A stretch of 64,000 nt of DNA from Okeania sp. KiyG1 (GCF_014132355.1 NZ_BLZO01000042.1:39055-103054); one strand, 5' to 3'. Positions 39,896 through 51,060 are shown, counted from the first letter of the stretch. Program-made: numbers and translations. Notes: a model not told the origin generated them from the sequence alone.

Positions 39896-42708
39896 ATGAA
39901 TAAAATTTGTATTAAACGACTCTTAATCTTGATAATTGTTGGTTTCTGTTTATTGATTTCTGCATCTAAGATTTCTGCTCAAAATAATCAGAATTTAAAG
40001 CATATCAATAATCCTGTTATTTTAACGGATGAAAATACCAAATATCCTTTAGGATTACATTTAGAAATATTTGAAGCTCAAACTAGGGAATTAACTATTG
40101 AAGATGTTGTCGAACGAGAATTTACTCCTAGCAATAAAAATCTCCCCAACTTAGGCGTAAAAACATCAGCAATCTGGGTTCGTTTTCGAGTCAAAAATAA
40201 ATCTAGTTTGACACAAAAATGGATATTAAGTTTAAATGATACTCGTGCAGGTACAGTAGATTTTTATTTTCCTCAAGCAGACAAAAAAGGATTTAATATA
40301 ATTAAAACTGGTAGATTTTTACCTTTTAGCACTAGAGAATTTAACCATCGTTTTTTTGTATTTAGTTTACCTTTTACCGACAATAATGAAAAAACTATTT
40401 ATCTACGTTTAACTTCAAAAGCAGGTTTAGTTATTCCCTTAAATATCTATTCTTTAGAAACATTTTTACAGGAGGATAAGAATAATATTTTATCTTTAGG
40501 AATAGCTTATGGAACTTTTATAATAATGATTGGTTATAACTTATTTTTATTTATTTCTTTAAAAGACAAAATTTATCTACATTTTGTCTTGTTTATTATC
40601 GGTTATTTATGGTTTCGATTATGTCGAGATGGAATAGGACATCAATTATTGTGGAATAATTTTCCTAACTATTATGAGATTCAATCATTGGCTCTATTAT
40701 TAATGTTATTTTCTTGGATAAAATTTACCCAATCTTTCTTGAAAACTAAAAAATATCTTCCTACAATAGATAGATTTTTATTTATTATATCTTTAGTTAT
40801 AGTTGTGGCAATCATTATATCAATACCAACAAAATGGAATAATATTATCGTAATTTTTAATGGTATAGTTATTAGTTTTATAATATTAACAACTGCTTTT
40901 ATAAGATGGAGACAAAGATATAAGCCAAGTAAATATTTTTTATTAGCTATGTTTGCTCCTCTTTTAGGAATAATCATTCGTTCTTTTAGTGCTCTTGGTT
41001 TTATACCTTATGGTTTTTATGTAGAGAACCGTTCAAATTTTACTTTTAGTTTATCGGTATTATTATTTTCGTTTGCTTTAGCAGATAGAATTAATCTGAT
41101 TCAAGATGAAAGAGAGAAAGCACAAAATGAAGCCTTGAAAAATGCTGAACTTAATCAAAAATTAATTCAAGAACAAAATATTATTTTAGAAAAAAAGTTG
41201 AAGAAAGAACAGAACAATTATCCATTGCTAAAGAAAAAGCGGAAGTAGCAAATCAAGCAAAAAGCAGTTTTATCGCTAATATGAGCCACGAATTACGCAC
41301 TCCTTTAAATGCTATTTTAGGCTTTTCTCAAATTATGATGCGTTCTCCAACCTTATCTCAAGAACAGAAAGAAAATACAACTGTTATTAATAAAAGTGGC
41401 AACTATTTATTAACCTTAATTAACAATATTTTAGACTTATCTAAAATTGAAGCAGGGAAAATGGCCGTCAATGCGAAAACCTTTGACTTTTATTCTTTCT
41501 TAAATGAACTGGAAGACTTATTACATATTACTGCCAAAAATAAAGGCTTAACATTAATATTTGACCGCCAGAATGATGTACCTCAATATATCTATACTGA
41601 CGAAACAAAACTCCGTCAAGTCTTAATTAATTTAATCAATAATGGGATTAAATTTACCAAACAAGGAGAAGTAAGTGTAACAATTGTGAGTCAAAAAGAA
41701 TCCCCCCTTAATCCTTCCTTTGAAAGGCAAAAAGAATCCCCCCTTAATCCCCCCTTTGAAAAGGGGAAAAGTCATGGAAAAGCCACAATTATTTTTGAAG
41801 TCAGAGATACAGGAGCAGGAATAGCTGAAGCTGAAATGCCCAAATTATTTGAAGCATTTGCCCAAACAGAAACAGGCAAAAATAGTCAAGAAGGAACAGG
41901 ATTAGGATTACCTATTAGTCGTAAATTTGTACAGTTAATGGGAGGAGATATTACCGTCAAAAGTCGAGTAGACAAAGGTACAACCTTTAGGTTTGAAATT
42001 CAAGTAAATTTTGCCCATAAAACAGATATAGAAATTGAACAAAACCCCCATCACGTCATAGCTTTAAAACCCAATCAACCCCGTTATAAAATATTAATAG
42101 TGGATGACCGCCCCACCAATCGTTTATTATTGATTAAATTATTACAACCATTAGGATTTGAATTAAAAGAAGCAGAAAATGGAAAACAAGCCATAGAAAT
42201 TTGGGAGGTATGGCAACCTAATTTAATTTGGATGGATATGAGAATGCCAGTTATGAATGGTTACGAAGCAACTCAAATAATTAAAGGCACAATCAAAGGA
42301 AATGCCACAGCAATAATTGCCTTAACAGCAAGTGTATTAGAAGAAGAAAAATCAATTATTTTATCAGCAGGATGTGATGATTTTGTCAGAAAACCTTTTC
42401 GAGAATCAATAATTTTTGAGACAATGAAAAAGCATTTAGGAGTGGAATATATTTATGCAGAAGAAACTCCAGATAAAACTCCCAGTGAATTACCAAGTTT
42501 AACAGTAGAAGATTTAGAGAAAATGCCTACAGAATGGTTAGAAGAACTGTATGATGCAGCAAAAGCTTTAGATGACGATCTGAGCTTAGAATTAATAGAG
42601 AAAATTCCGGTTGAAGAATCTTTATTAGCGGAAAAATTAAGTAATTTAGTCAATGATTTTCAATTCAAGACCATTAGACAATTAATTGAATCTCTGAAAT
42701 CAGGATAA
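39896..42708 (+). pseudogene. 7TM-DISM hybrid histidine kinase, paralogue 2 (one-base deletion)
   Basis: Same architecture as the gene at 36053 and closely similar throughout; here the DISMED2, 7TM and coiled-coil part is intact. The frame breaks at an A7 run (41190-41196), where paralogue 1 has A8; restoring one A joins the first frame (39896-41248) to HisKA (MSHELRTPLN), HATPase and REC (WMDMRMPVMNG). The HATPase carries a shorter version of the palindromic insert at 41691-41775. The C-terminal ~70 residues (LPSLTVEDLEKMPSEWLEEL in paralogue 1) are conserved in both copies and may form a phosphotransfer-like helical module. The stop lies 11 bp before the next gene, suggesting co-transcription. 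Probably functional if the indel is a read error. Confidence 0.85.
41691..41775 (+). repeat. In-frame palindromic repeat insert in the HATPase domain, paralogue 2
   Basis: Shorter counterpart of 37849-38108 (QKESPLNPSFERQKESPLNP, then PFEKGKSHGKA) at the identical site. The insert therefore predates the gene duplication and later expanded in paralogue 1. Confidence 0.85.
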
Positions 42709-42719
42709 ACCATAAAAAT

Positions 42720-44345
42720 ATGAATAATATATCAGAAAAAATTCAGAAGGAACTATTTTAATCGTTGACGATCAACTTTCTAATTTGAAAATTTTAGCTA
42801 CCCTTTTAAAAGATAATAATTATAAGATAAAAAAGCCATTGATGGAGAGAGTGCATTAATTTCTATTGAAACAGACAGTCCCGATTTAATTTTACTAGAT
42901 ATAAAAATGCCCGATTTGAATGGCTATGAAGTTTGTGAACGTTTAAAAAATTATCCTAAAACTAAGGATATTCCCATAATTTTTATTAGTGCTTTAAATG
43001 AAGTTTTTGATAAAGTAAAAGCATTTGAAGTAGGGGGAATAGACTATATTACTAAGCCCTTTCAAGAAGAAGAAGTTTTAGCAAGAGTTAAAAGTCAGTT
43101 AATTATTCAAAAACAGAGAAAACTATTAGAAATAGAGCAGGAAAATCTTAAACAAGAAATTAAACAACGCCAAGAAGCAGAGGCGATTTTATATCAATCT
43201 AGAGCATTAATTTCTAGTATTTTAAATTCTTCTCTTGATGGTATTGCAGCGATGGAGGCATTGAGAGACCGGAGAACAGGAAATATTATTGATTTTTCTT
43301 GTTTAGTTGTTAATCCAGTTATTGCTAGAGCTTTTAATCAAGAACCACAAGATTTAATTGGTAAATTAGTGTTTAAAAAGTTTTTAAATACAATTAATGA
43401 TGATTTATTTGCTAATTTTGTTGATGTGGTAGAAACTGGAAAGTCTTTAGAGCAGGATATTTATTATAGTGACCCAGAAGAAGGAAAATGGTATCATTTC
43501 ATCGCTGTTAAATTAGGGGATGGTTTTGCGATTACAGTCAGGGATATTACAGAAAGGAAAAACTTAGAATTAACCCTTGAAGAAACTAATAAAGAATTAG
43601 AAACTTTTAGTTATAGTATAGCTCATGATTTCCGCAGCCAATTAGAAACTATTGAGTCATTAACTCATTTTCTCAAAGAAGAATATGAAGATGATAATTA
43701 TACTAATCAAAATGCTCAAGATTATTTTGAATTAATGTTTCAATCAACTGCTCGGACACAGCAGATTATTAAAGATTTACTCATGTTGTCAAAGATAAAA
43801 AAAAATCAAATAACTCTTGAATTAGTGCATTTAAGTAACATAGTTCAAGAAATCCTAATGAAACTTAAAATAAAAGAACCACAAAGAAAAGTTGAATTAG
43901 TAATTCAGCCCAATGTTACAGCTCCAGCAGATCAAATATTTTTAACAATGGCTTTAGAACATTTAATTGGTAATGCTTGGAAATATTCATCTAAAAAGAT
44001 GTTAGTCATATTGAATTTGGAATTTTATCTACAGAAAAACAAGAATTAGATACAATCATTAATCAATGTTCTTTATATTACAAAGACAAAAACTTATGTG
44101 CACAAAAATCAGATTTAATTTATTTTATTAAAGATAATGGTGCTGGTTTTGATATGGAAGTCTTCAAAGAATTATTTACTCCTTTTAAGCGATTCCATTC
44201 AGATGATGAATTTGAAGGAACTGGTATTGGTTTATCAATTGTTAAAAGAATTATTAATTGTCACCAAGGTTTAATTTGGTGTACTTCTCAAGTGGAACAA
44301 GGGACTACTTTTTATTTTACTCTTAATAGCAGTAGAAAAAGTTAA
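42720..44345 (+). pseudogene. Response regulator / PAS-like / histidine kinase protein (three one-base deletions)
   Basis: From ATG 42720 the restored protein reads a REC domain (TILIVDDQLSNLKILATLL, LLDIKMPDLNGYE with the phospho-acceptor Asp, and ITKPFQEEE), a coiled coil, a PAS-like domain (SLDGIAAMEALRDRR, DITERKN), HisKA (SYSIAHDFRSQLETIESLTH) and HATPase (LEHLIGNAWKYS, FIKDNGAGFDMEVF, EGTGIGLSIVKRI). Three A-runs are each one short: 42736-42741, 42829-42834 and 43993-43997. This resembles cyanobacterial phytochrome-class response kinases. Its position 11 bp after the hybrid kinase suggests one phosphorelay. All three lesions are the same type of homopolymer loss, so the gene may be intact in the organism. 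Confidence 0.83.
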
Positions 44346-44973
44346 GGAGTCATTTCAGTTATCAGTTATCAGTTATCAGTTATCAGTACCTCTACCTGTT
44401 TGCGCAGCATTCCGCAGGAAAGTCAAAGGCTTGAAATATTGAACCTTATTTTTTTCATCCCCTTGTAGAGCGGCAGCTCGCTGCGCAGCCAAGGGGAGGC
44501 TTGAGACCTTATTTTTCGGTCAGGAGTCAGGAGTCAGGAGAAATGGGAATTATAGAGGAGGTAGTCGGATATATTTGTCCCTTTATTTTTCCGCCCTTCT
44601 CTGCTGAAAATGCTGACTTTTTGTAGCTCTGAACAACTGGAAAGCTGGTACTTTTTTTGCACTAATAAAGACTAAAGCCTTTATCTATAAATGGTTTGAG
44701 AGTTAATCAGCAAGCCCTATTTATCTACTGGATTGATTTGAGGAAAAATTTATCAGATTTTATCTGGCTATATCTAGCTATCGCTCTATTCCCTATCCAA
44801 TTATTCCAACCAATTCAACAAATCCTCCAAACTACTAAAACTTAAAATTGCTCCTCCTAAATATTCTAATTTTTCCATAGATAATTATTGAATATTCTCT
44901 CGGATTATTTCAGTAATTTATCCACTAAATATTCTCTTCAGTAGGGGGGATTTCCTAACGAATATCCCCCCTA
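44346..44973. other. Gap with CAGTTAT cluster and short repeats
   Basis: CAGTTAT heptamers at 44355-44387, a GCAGCATTCCGCAGGAAA short repeat at 44405 (related phrases at 51420 and 62565), AGGAGTC heptamers at 44520-44540, and an ATCAGCAAGCCCTA end at about 44715 belonging to the family at 52391 and 56641. No gene recognised. Confidence 0.5.
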
Positions 44974-45818
44974 CTAACTAATTTTTTTCTCACTTCTAGT
45001 ACGCAAAAATTCTCCGACAATTGCAATTGCTCCTGAGCCTAAAATTAAAATTACACTCAGGGCATTAATATCAGGTTTTACCCCTGTACGAATCCTACTA
45101 AAAATTTCCATCGGCAAAGTTGTTGCCCCACTTCCTGAAGTAAAACTAGCAATTAAAAAATCATCCATACTTAATACAAAAGCTAGCAAACATCCAGATA
45201 TAATTCCTGGTATTAATTGAGGTAACAATACTTGTAAAAAAGCTTCTACTGGAGTTGCTCCCAAGTCCAAGGCAGCTTCCTCTAAATTAGGGTCTAAATC
45301 TGCTAATCTTGTAGAAACAACTAAACCCACATAAGCTAGACAAAAAACAATATGAGCTGCAATAATTGTCCATAAACTTAATCTAATTGCCAATGCTGCT
45401 AAAAAGACTAAAGTCGCAACAGCGATCGCTATATCAGGAATAATTAATGGTAAATAAGAAACACCCATGTATAAAGATTTGCCTCGAAATTTATATTTTG
45501 CTAAACCTACTGCCATTAAAGTACCAATAACTGCTGAAACAACCACAGCACAGATAGCTACAGTTAAACTATTTTGTAAAGCATTTAAAACCCTAGTATC
45601 CTGAAAAAGTTTAACGTACCATTCTAGGGTAAAGCCTTCCCATCCTGCACTATATTTAGATTTATTGAAACTATAAAAAGTCAAGACAAAAATTGGCAAG
45701 TACATAAAAAGAACATTAAAATTGTAAATATTACCTGCCAAGAAATCTGAAATTTTGATTTAGATTTAGACATCTCTATTGGAATATTATCTTCTGGATT
45801 TATTAAAGTATTTGTCAT
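44974..45818 (-). CDS. potC: Spermidine/putrescine ABC transporter permease PotC (one-base frameshift)
   Basis: Binding-protein-dependent permease with six expected membrane helices and the EAA loop DPNLEEAALDLGATPVEAFL that docks on the ATPase. The open frame from a TTG at 45741 would lack the natural start. Upstream in another frame, ATG 45818 begins MTNTLINPEDNIPIEMSKSK, runs into the first helix and joins if one base is added in the A5 run at 45706-45710 (plus strand). Full length is then 281 residues, normal for PotC. This is the last gene of potA-potD-potB-potC. An intact operon argues for a sequencing indel rather than decay. Confidence 0.88.
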
Positions 45819-45975
45819 CTTTGAAATTGCTAGTTAATATTGATTATTTTTCTCTAATAAATATGAATTTGTAGCAGAAATTTATCTATGTATTAGTATC
45901 AAACCCCTACTCCCTACTCCCCACTCCCCCACTCCCCTACTCCATAAAATGTAGAAAAATTTTTGATAAATGGTA

Positions 45976-46887
45976 TTACTTAGAGGGTTTACCATCGCCA
46001 AATTTTAGTAAAAGAGCGATCGCTATACTCACCCCAAAAATCATAACCATACTCAAAGCAGAACCGAACCCCCAATTTTGAGTAGCTCCTAAAAATTGAT
46101 TATAAATTAATCTAGCTGCCGTCATACTAGAAGCACCACCCAATAATTCAGGGTCAACAAAATCTCCTAAAGAACTAATAAAAACTAATAAAGAACCTGC
46201 AGCAATACCAGGTAAACTTTGAGGGACAGTAACTTTCCAAAAAGTTTGTATAGGGGTTGCTCCTAAATCTGCCGATGCTTCTAATAATCTCCGGTCTAAC
46301 TTTTCTAAAGAAGCATAAAGAATAGTCACAATATAAGGTAAATAACTATAGCTCATACCAATAAAAACAGCGGGAGTTCGATTCAATACTTCTAAAGGAG
46401 GTAATCCGATAATGCCAATAACTGAGTTTAATACGCCAGTGGGTCGTAAAATTGTAATCCAAGCATAAGAGCGTAATAAAGATGAAGTCCAAAGGGGCAA
46501 AATAAAACCTAATAAAAGTAAATTTCGCCACCGTTTGGGTGACATTAAAGCAATCCAATAGGCTACAGGAAATCCCAATAATAAACATAAAATTGTTGTA
46601 CCCGTAGCAAAATAAATTGAACGCCAAATTACTTTTAAATTAATCAGGTTAAATACTCGTAAATAGTTGGCAATGCCATCAGGATTTACTAAATCTCCAG
46701 GTCGAATATTTTCTACTAAACTCAGTTGGAAAATGACTAAAGTCGGCAACACTAATATCAACAGTAACCACAAACCTGCTGGACCTAATAAAACTAAAGG
46801 ACCCAACAGTTTAGAAAATGTTTGACTTATACCATGTTTGGACAGAGAATTAGGGAAAGCTGGAGCAGATGATTTAGTAGGTGTCAT
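45976..46887 (-). CDS. potB: Spermidine/putrescine ABC transporter permease PotB
   Basis: 303 residues. The first membrane helix is at about 30-52 (LVLLGPAGLWLLLILVLPTL), followed by five more. The EAA motif is LDRRLLEASADLGATPIQTF, the cytoplasmic loop that contacts PotA. A Gly/Pro-rich LGGASSMTAARLI segment is typical of PotB/PotH. The gene lies between potD and potC, with 193 and 157 bp gaps, each occupied by simple repeats. With PotC it forms the inner-membrane channel for polyamine import. Confidence 0.92.
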   Translation of the reverse strand: MTPTKSSAPAFPNSLSKHGISQTFSKLLGPLVLLGPAGLWLLLILVLPTLVIFQLSLVENIRPGDLVNPDGIANYLRVFNLINLKVIWRSIYFATGTTILCLLLGFPVAYWIALMSPKRWRNLLLLGFILPLWTSSLLRSYAWITILRPTGVLNSVIGIIGLPPLEVLNRTPAVFIGMSYSYLPYIVTILYASLEKLDRRLLEASADLGATPIQTFWKVTVPQSLPGIAAGSLLVFISSLGDFVDPELLGGASSMTAARLIYNQFLGATQNWGFGSALSMVMIFGVSIAIALLLKFGDGKPSK

Positions 46888-46888
46888 T

Positions 46889-46942
46889 TCAGTTATCAGT
46901 TATCAGTTATCAGTTATCAGTTATCAGTTATTAGTTATCAGC
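46889..46942. repeat. CAGTTAT heptamer cluster between potD and potB
   Basis: Seven or so tandem CAGTTAT units, with one TTATTAG variant, directly upstream of the potB start. Confidence 0.88.
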
Positions 46943-47080
46943 TCAAGTTAAAACTATTGACTATATAAAGGTTTCAATACTTAGGCTTTAATAACTAAAA
47001 AAAGTTCGTAGAATCATTCCACCAAGAAACTGAGGAATTTTTCTTCTTCCTTCCTCCTTCTTCCTCTTTCCTTCTTTCAA

Positions 47081-48247
47081 TTATCCACTTCTTAATTTCG
47101 TCCAGTATTCATCATAAACTTCTTCATATTCACCCAGTGGAGCTAAACTTTCACACTTTTCAATAATTGATTCTGGGGGAAACAAAGTAGGATCTTCTTT
47201 TAGTTCTTCTGGTAATCTTTGATAAGCTACCCGAGAAGGTGTAGCAAAACTCAGTCTCTCCACAATTTCAGCTGCTATATCTGGTTGTAACATAAAATTA
47301 ATCCACTGATAGGCACCATCAGGGTTAGGAGCATTTGTCGGAATTACTAATGTATCCGTCCACAGAGAAGAACCACTGCGGGGAGTAATATATTCTAAAT
47401 CTTCATTTTCTGGTTTAATTTCTGCAGCATCAGAAGAATAACACATGGCAATTAACAAATCTTCTACCAAAATTTGAGACCGCCAACCATCTGTAGTAAA
47501 AGAAGCGATCGCTGGTCTAAGTATGAGTAACTCTTCATAAGCTCCCCTGATACTTTCAACATTGGTGGAGTTGTAGGAATATCCAAGCTTTCGCAAAGCA
47601 CATCCCATCACCTCACGCACGTCATTAACTAGAGTCAAGCGCTTCGATATTAAATCTTGATTTTCCCAGAGATACTCCCAGTCAGTAGGCGCACTTGGTA
47701 ACAGTTTGCTATTGTAAATCAAACCAGTAGTACCCCAACTGATGGGTACACTATAGGCATTACCAGGGTCATATATAGGGTCTTGAAATTCAGGGAACAG
47801 ATCGTCTAAACCAAGAATTAGAGAATGGTCTAACTCTGTCAGCAAACCCAGAGATTCCATTTTTTGCACCATATAATCAGATGGATAGATGATGCTATAT
47901 GCTCCACCTCCCCCAGCTTGGACTCTAGCTAGCATCGACTCATTAGAGTCAAACACATCTGCAACTACTTTGATACCTGTTTCATCGTAGAAGCGGTCTA
48001 GCAAATCTTGATCTGTATAACCTGCCCAAGTATAGATATAAAGTAAATCTGAATCTCCCTGCATTCGGGGGTTAGATTTTACTTCAGCTAATCTCCAACC
48101 ACAACTAGATAGAGCTGAAGCTGCGATGGTAGCTGCTGACGTTTTGAGAAATTGACGTCTAGAAGTGCCAGCATCTTGCTTGTCAACAGATGTAGCAATC
48201 ACTTTTCCCCGATTTTTATCGAAATTAGTTGGAGGCACTTTCAACAA
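47081..48247 (-). CDS. potD: Polyamine-binding protein PotD-like, Tat lipoprotein
   Basis: 388 residues. A twin-arginine signal SRRQFLKTSAATIAASALSS (29-48) is followed by Cys49 in a lipobox-like context, so it is probably exported folded and lipid-anchored. The mature part is a type-2 periplasmic binding protein (LLYIYTWAGYTDQDLLDRFY, YDPGNAYSVPISWGTTGLIY, WTDTLVIPTNAPNPDGAYQW) typical of PotD/PotF. It delivers spermidine or putrescine to PotBC. The first ~28 residues before the Tat motif are unusually long; the Met further in is not better supported. Confidence 0.9.
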   Translation of the reverse strand: MLKVPPTNFDKNRGKVIATSVDKQDAGTSRRQFLKTSAATIAASALSSCGWRLAEVKSNPRMQGDSDLLYIYTWAGYTDQDLLDRFYDETGIKVVADVFDSNESMLARVQAGGGGAYSIIYPSDYMVQKMESLGLLTELDHSLILGLDDLFPEFQDPIYDPGNAYSVPISWGTTGLIYNSKLLPSAPTDWEYLWENQDLISKRLTLVNDVREVMGCALRKLGYSYNSTNVESIRGAYEELLILRPAIASFTTDGWRSQILVEDLLIAMCYSSDAAEIKPENEDLEYITPRSGSSLWTDTLVIPTNAPNPDGAYQWINFMLQPDIAAEIVERLSFATPSRVAYQRLPEELKEDPTLFPPESIIEKCESLAPLGEYEEVYDEYWTKLRSG

Positions 48248-48249
48248 TT

Positions 48250-48412
48250 AATAATTAATAATTAATAATTAACAATTACCTCTCCTTGAAAAGAAGAGGA
48301 TTGACGCAAAAGGGAAAATTTTTTCTTCTCTTGGTCTGATGGATATGGCTTCGACCGCTTTTTTCTCCTTTAAAGGAGAGGATTTTTACCTTAATTATTC
48401 GGTAATTTTTCA
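48250..48412. repeat. CTCTTGGTC.. dispersed repeat between potA and potD
   Basis: TAATAATTAATAATTAACAA followed by TTACCTCTCCTTGAAAAG, then TTCTCTTGGTCTGATGGATA, CGACCGCTTTTTTCTCC, TTTAAAGGAGAGGA and TTAATTATTCGGTAA. CCTCTCCTT and AAGGAGAGG can pair, closing a ~95-nt loop. Confidence 0.75.
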
Positions 48413-48440
48413 ATAGTGAAAATTTAGTTTGCGTTATTTG

Positions 48441-49589
48441 TTATCTTGTCTCGCTGAGAGCTAAACAATTTTGTTTTGCCCAATAAATATAGATAGGAGT
48501 ATCTGCACTGGGCAAAGTTCCTTCTGTATTGGGTTGCCTGATCGTCATGCGATCGCCTGACAACAGATTTACATGATAATATACATGAGTCCCCATATAC
48601 ATTACATTCATTAATCTAGCTTCAAAACAATTTTCTGATACATCTGGAGAATAAAGACTTAGCTCTATTTTCTCTGGCCGCACACTGACGACTACGGAAG
48701 CACCTGTATAAATCTCTCCATTTTTCTCTTCTTCACTAACCGTTGATTGTTGTACAACAATTTTCATACCACGATCTGTCTCAACTACTATATTTGAACG
48801 ATCGATAAATTCAACTCTACCCTGAAATAAATTCGTCTCTCCAATAAAATCTGCGACAAAAGGACTTTCAGGCCGCTCGTAAATTTCTTGAGGGGAACCT
48901 ATCTGCTCTATTCTACCTTCGTGCATCACCGCAATACGGTCAGACATACTCATAGCTTCTTCTTGGTCGTGAGTTACCATCACAAATGTTACGCCTAAAT
49001 CTCGATGTAAACTAGACAATTCCATTTGCATTTGTTTGCGTAGTTTCAAGTCTAGGGCACCAAGAGGTTCATCTAATAATAATACTGCGGGACGATTTAC
49101 CAACGCTCTTGCCAAAGCTACCCTTTGTTGTTGACCACCAGATATTTGATTGGGATAGCGATCGGCAAATTTTTCCATTTTTACCAGTCGTAAAGCTTGT
49201 GCCACTTTTTCCTCTGTTTCCGTTTTTCCTAAACGTTTAATTTTTAGTCCAAAAGCAATATTATCTTTGACACTGAGATGATTAAATAGAGCGTAGCTTT
49301 GGAAAACAGTATTTACAGGGCGACGGTAAGGGGGAGTTTGATTCATAGATACTCCCCTAATCATTATTTCACCTGCTGATGGGGATTCAAACCCAGCAAT
49401 TAAGCGTAATGTTGTGGTCTTTCCACAGCCAGAAGGGCCAAGAATACTAAAAAATTCTCCTTGACGGATATTCAGGTCCACACCTCTTACGGCTGTATGG
49501 CCTTCAAACACTTTGAATACTTTACGCAGTTCAACGTCATTTTGGGTGTCGGTTATTGTTGTCCCTAGATTAAGTGCAGTTTGAGTCAT
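48441..49589 (-). CDS. potA: Spermidine/putrescine ABC transporter ATPase PotA
   Basis: 382 residues. Walker [10 protein letters not shown] (51-59), Q-loop FQSYALF, signature ISGGQQQR (149-156), Walker [12 protein letters not shown] (170-180) and switch His [13 protein letters not shown]-terminal TOBE_2 domain (about 290-370, [14 protein letters not shown] and [10 protein letters not shown]) is diagnostic of PotA/CysA-type importers. First gene of the operon; the transcript would run potA, potD, potB, potC. The promoter presumably lies in the 550-bp gap before 50143, which also contains simple repeats. Confidence 0.93.
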   Translation of the reverse strand: MTQTALNLGTTITDTQNDVELRKVFKVFEGHTAVRGVDLNIRQGEFFSILGPSGCGKTTTLRLIAGFESPSAGEIMIRGVSMNQTPPYRRPVNTVFQSYALFNHLSVKDNIAFGLKIKRLGKTETEEKVAQALRLVKMEKFADRYPNQISGGQQQRVALARALVNRPAVLLLDEPLGALDLKLRKQMQMELSSLHRDLGVTFVMVTHDQEEAMSMSDRIAVMHEGRIEQIGSPQEIYERPESPFVADFIGETNLFQGRVEFIDRSNIVVETDRGMKIVVQQSTVSEEEKNGEIYTGASVVVSVRPEKIELSLYSPDVSENCFEARLMNVMYMGTHVYYHVNLLSGDRMTIRQPNTEGTLPSADTPIYIYWAKQNCLALSETR

Positions 49590-50142
49590 GGTTGTTATGT
49601 CATAAGTAAGTGGGGAATTTGCTCTGGGAATTTGGGTCTTAATTAATTTAAGTGTAATGTTTTTCTATTTTAGCAGTTCTGGCTATTGCGCTTCATCTAT
49701 TTGAGTAAAAGTAGCCTGATTTAGTGGAGAATAACACAGACATTTATTACATCTGTTATACCAATTTAAAAAAATAGTACTATACTTAAGTAAAACTTCA
49801 ATTATTCAATAATTAAATAATTAACATATATAGCAATTTCCAAAAAGCGTGAGGTACAAAAATCCTTGGTTTTAGGGAGTAGGGAGTAGTAATTTTTGTT
49901 CCGTAGGAATCGATAAAGAAGAAAAACAACTGTACCTAATTAGCTTGGGAAACGCTATATACCGAATAAATTGTTGGTAATTATTAACCAGTTATTGTTA
50001 ATTATTCTTCTTCTCCCCTACTCCCCTACTCCCCACTCCCCTACTCCCCACTCCCCTACTCCCCACAATGCGAAAATGCTGCTTTTGCAAACAACTTTTT
50101 AGCTGTTTGTCTAGGATATCAGAAATCAGATTTTCTATTTTT
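49590..50142. repeat. potA upstream region with an inverted-repeat element and CTCCCCA heptamers
   Basis: An inverted-repeat element at 49829-49959 runs TATAGCAATTTCC..GTGAGGTAC to GTACCTAATTAGC..AAACGCTATA (compare 19955-20137). ACTCCCCTACTCCCC heptamers fill 50014-50065. The remainder is AT-rich without a recognised site. Confidence 0.6.
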
Positions 50143-50760
50143 TTAATCTCCTACTACAAAAATCTGTTGGGTGGTTAATTTAAACTCTGGAAATGTAGGA
50201 GAAATAATTTTTTCATCTCCTCGAAATTGTTGTACTTGATATTCTCCATCAATTAACTGATAAATTGACAAAGTTGGCTGTTTGGGGTCGCCGATATAAC
50301 GTTTTCCTCCTAATTCTAAATAATCAACTATCCAATATTTTGGTATTTCTAATTTCTCATAATCAATTAATTTATGACCATAATCATCACGCCAATTTGT
50401 ACTTACAACTTCAATAATTAGCTTGACTGTTTTTCCTTGAGTAATTGTGGAACGTTTTTTCCATAAATATTCATCTTTTAAAGCAGATTTATCCAAAACA
50501 ATTACATCGGGATTATAACCAGATTTATCTGTATCTATAGGTTTAACAATTGCTTGTCTGGGAATAATATAAGGAAGTTCAAGAAGTTCGATTTGTACTC
50601 CTAGTTTAAGGGCGATAAAATCTGCTACTTGTTCGTGAATTCTAGTAGGTTGCATTTCAAAAACAACTCCATTGTGTAATTCATAACGACCATAACCATC
50701 TGGATACCAATCTGAAAATTCATCCAAGGTCATTAATTGTGGGGTAGTTTCTACAATCAT
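50143..50760 (-). CDS. Uma2 family (DUF820) putative endonuclease
   Basis: 205 residues with the family pattern: LMTLDEFSDWYPDGYGRYEL, HEQVADFIALKLGVQI, YNPDVIVLDK (catalytic Asp), VKLIIEVVSTNWRDDYGHK (Glu of the PD-(D/E)XK fold), YEKLEIPKYWIVDY. Uma2 proteins are hugely amplified in filamentous cyanobacteria and are predicted PD-(D/E)XK nucleases of unknown purpose. Full length, monocistronic. Confidence 0.92.
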   Translation of the reverse strand: MIVETTPQLMTLDEFSDWYPDGYGRYELHNGVVFEMQPTRIHEQVADFIALKLGVQIELLELPYIIPRQAIVKPIDTDKSGYNPDVIVLDKSALKDEYLWKKRSTITQGKTVKLIIEVVSTNWRDDYGHKLIDYEKLEIPKYWIVDYLELGGKRYIGDPKQPTLSIYQLIDGEYQVQQFRGDEKIISPTFPEFKLTTQQIFVVGD

Positions 50761-50814
50761 ATTAATCTCTTTTCTGTAATTTTATATTAGTTTTATTCTA
50801 CGATATTAATTGAG

Positions 50815-51060
50815 GGCTATTTCAGTTATCAGTTATCAGTTATCAGTTAGCCTCCTCCGGAGGAGCTACGTTAACAGTACCTCTGAAATAAGGAGGCTTA
50901 AAATACGGAATCTTCTTTTTCTCTTGGTCGATTAGATATGGCGAGGAGACCCGCTCCGCTTTATATGTTGCGGAGCAAAACGCCATCTCTCGATCGCTTT
51001 TTATCCTCTTAAAAGAGGAGGCGTAACTACCTCAATTTTTCGGTTAAAATGTAAGCTACT
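50815..51060. repeat. CAGTTAT cluster followed by a CTCTTGGTCGATTAG repeat with nested short repeat
   Basis: CAGTTAT heptamers at 50822-50848; then CTCTTGGTCGATTAGATATG (about 50931-50950), CCCGCTCCGCTTTATATGTT, GCGGAGCAAAACGCC, ATCTCTCGATCGC and TCTTAAAAGAGGAGG. Compared with 48250, the middle contains an extra GCTCCGC..GCGGAGC hairpin; the copy at 61325 has a different insert at the same place. Confidence 0.7.

Noticed and set aside
44154-44345. Separate small ATPase-domain protein
   Set aside because: It is the C-terminus of the response-regulator kinase, separated by a one-base loss in an A-run.
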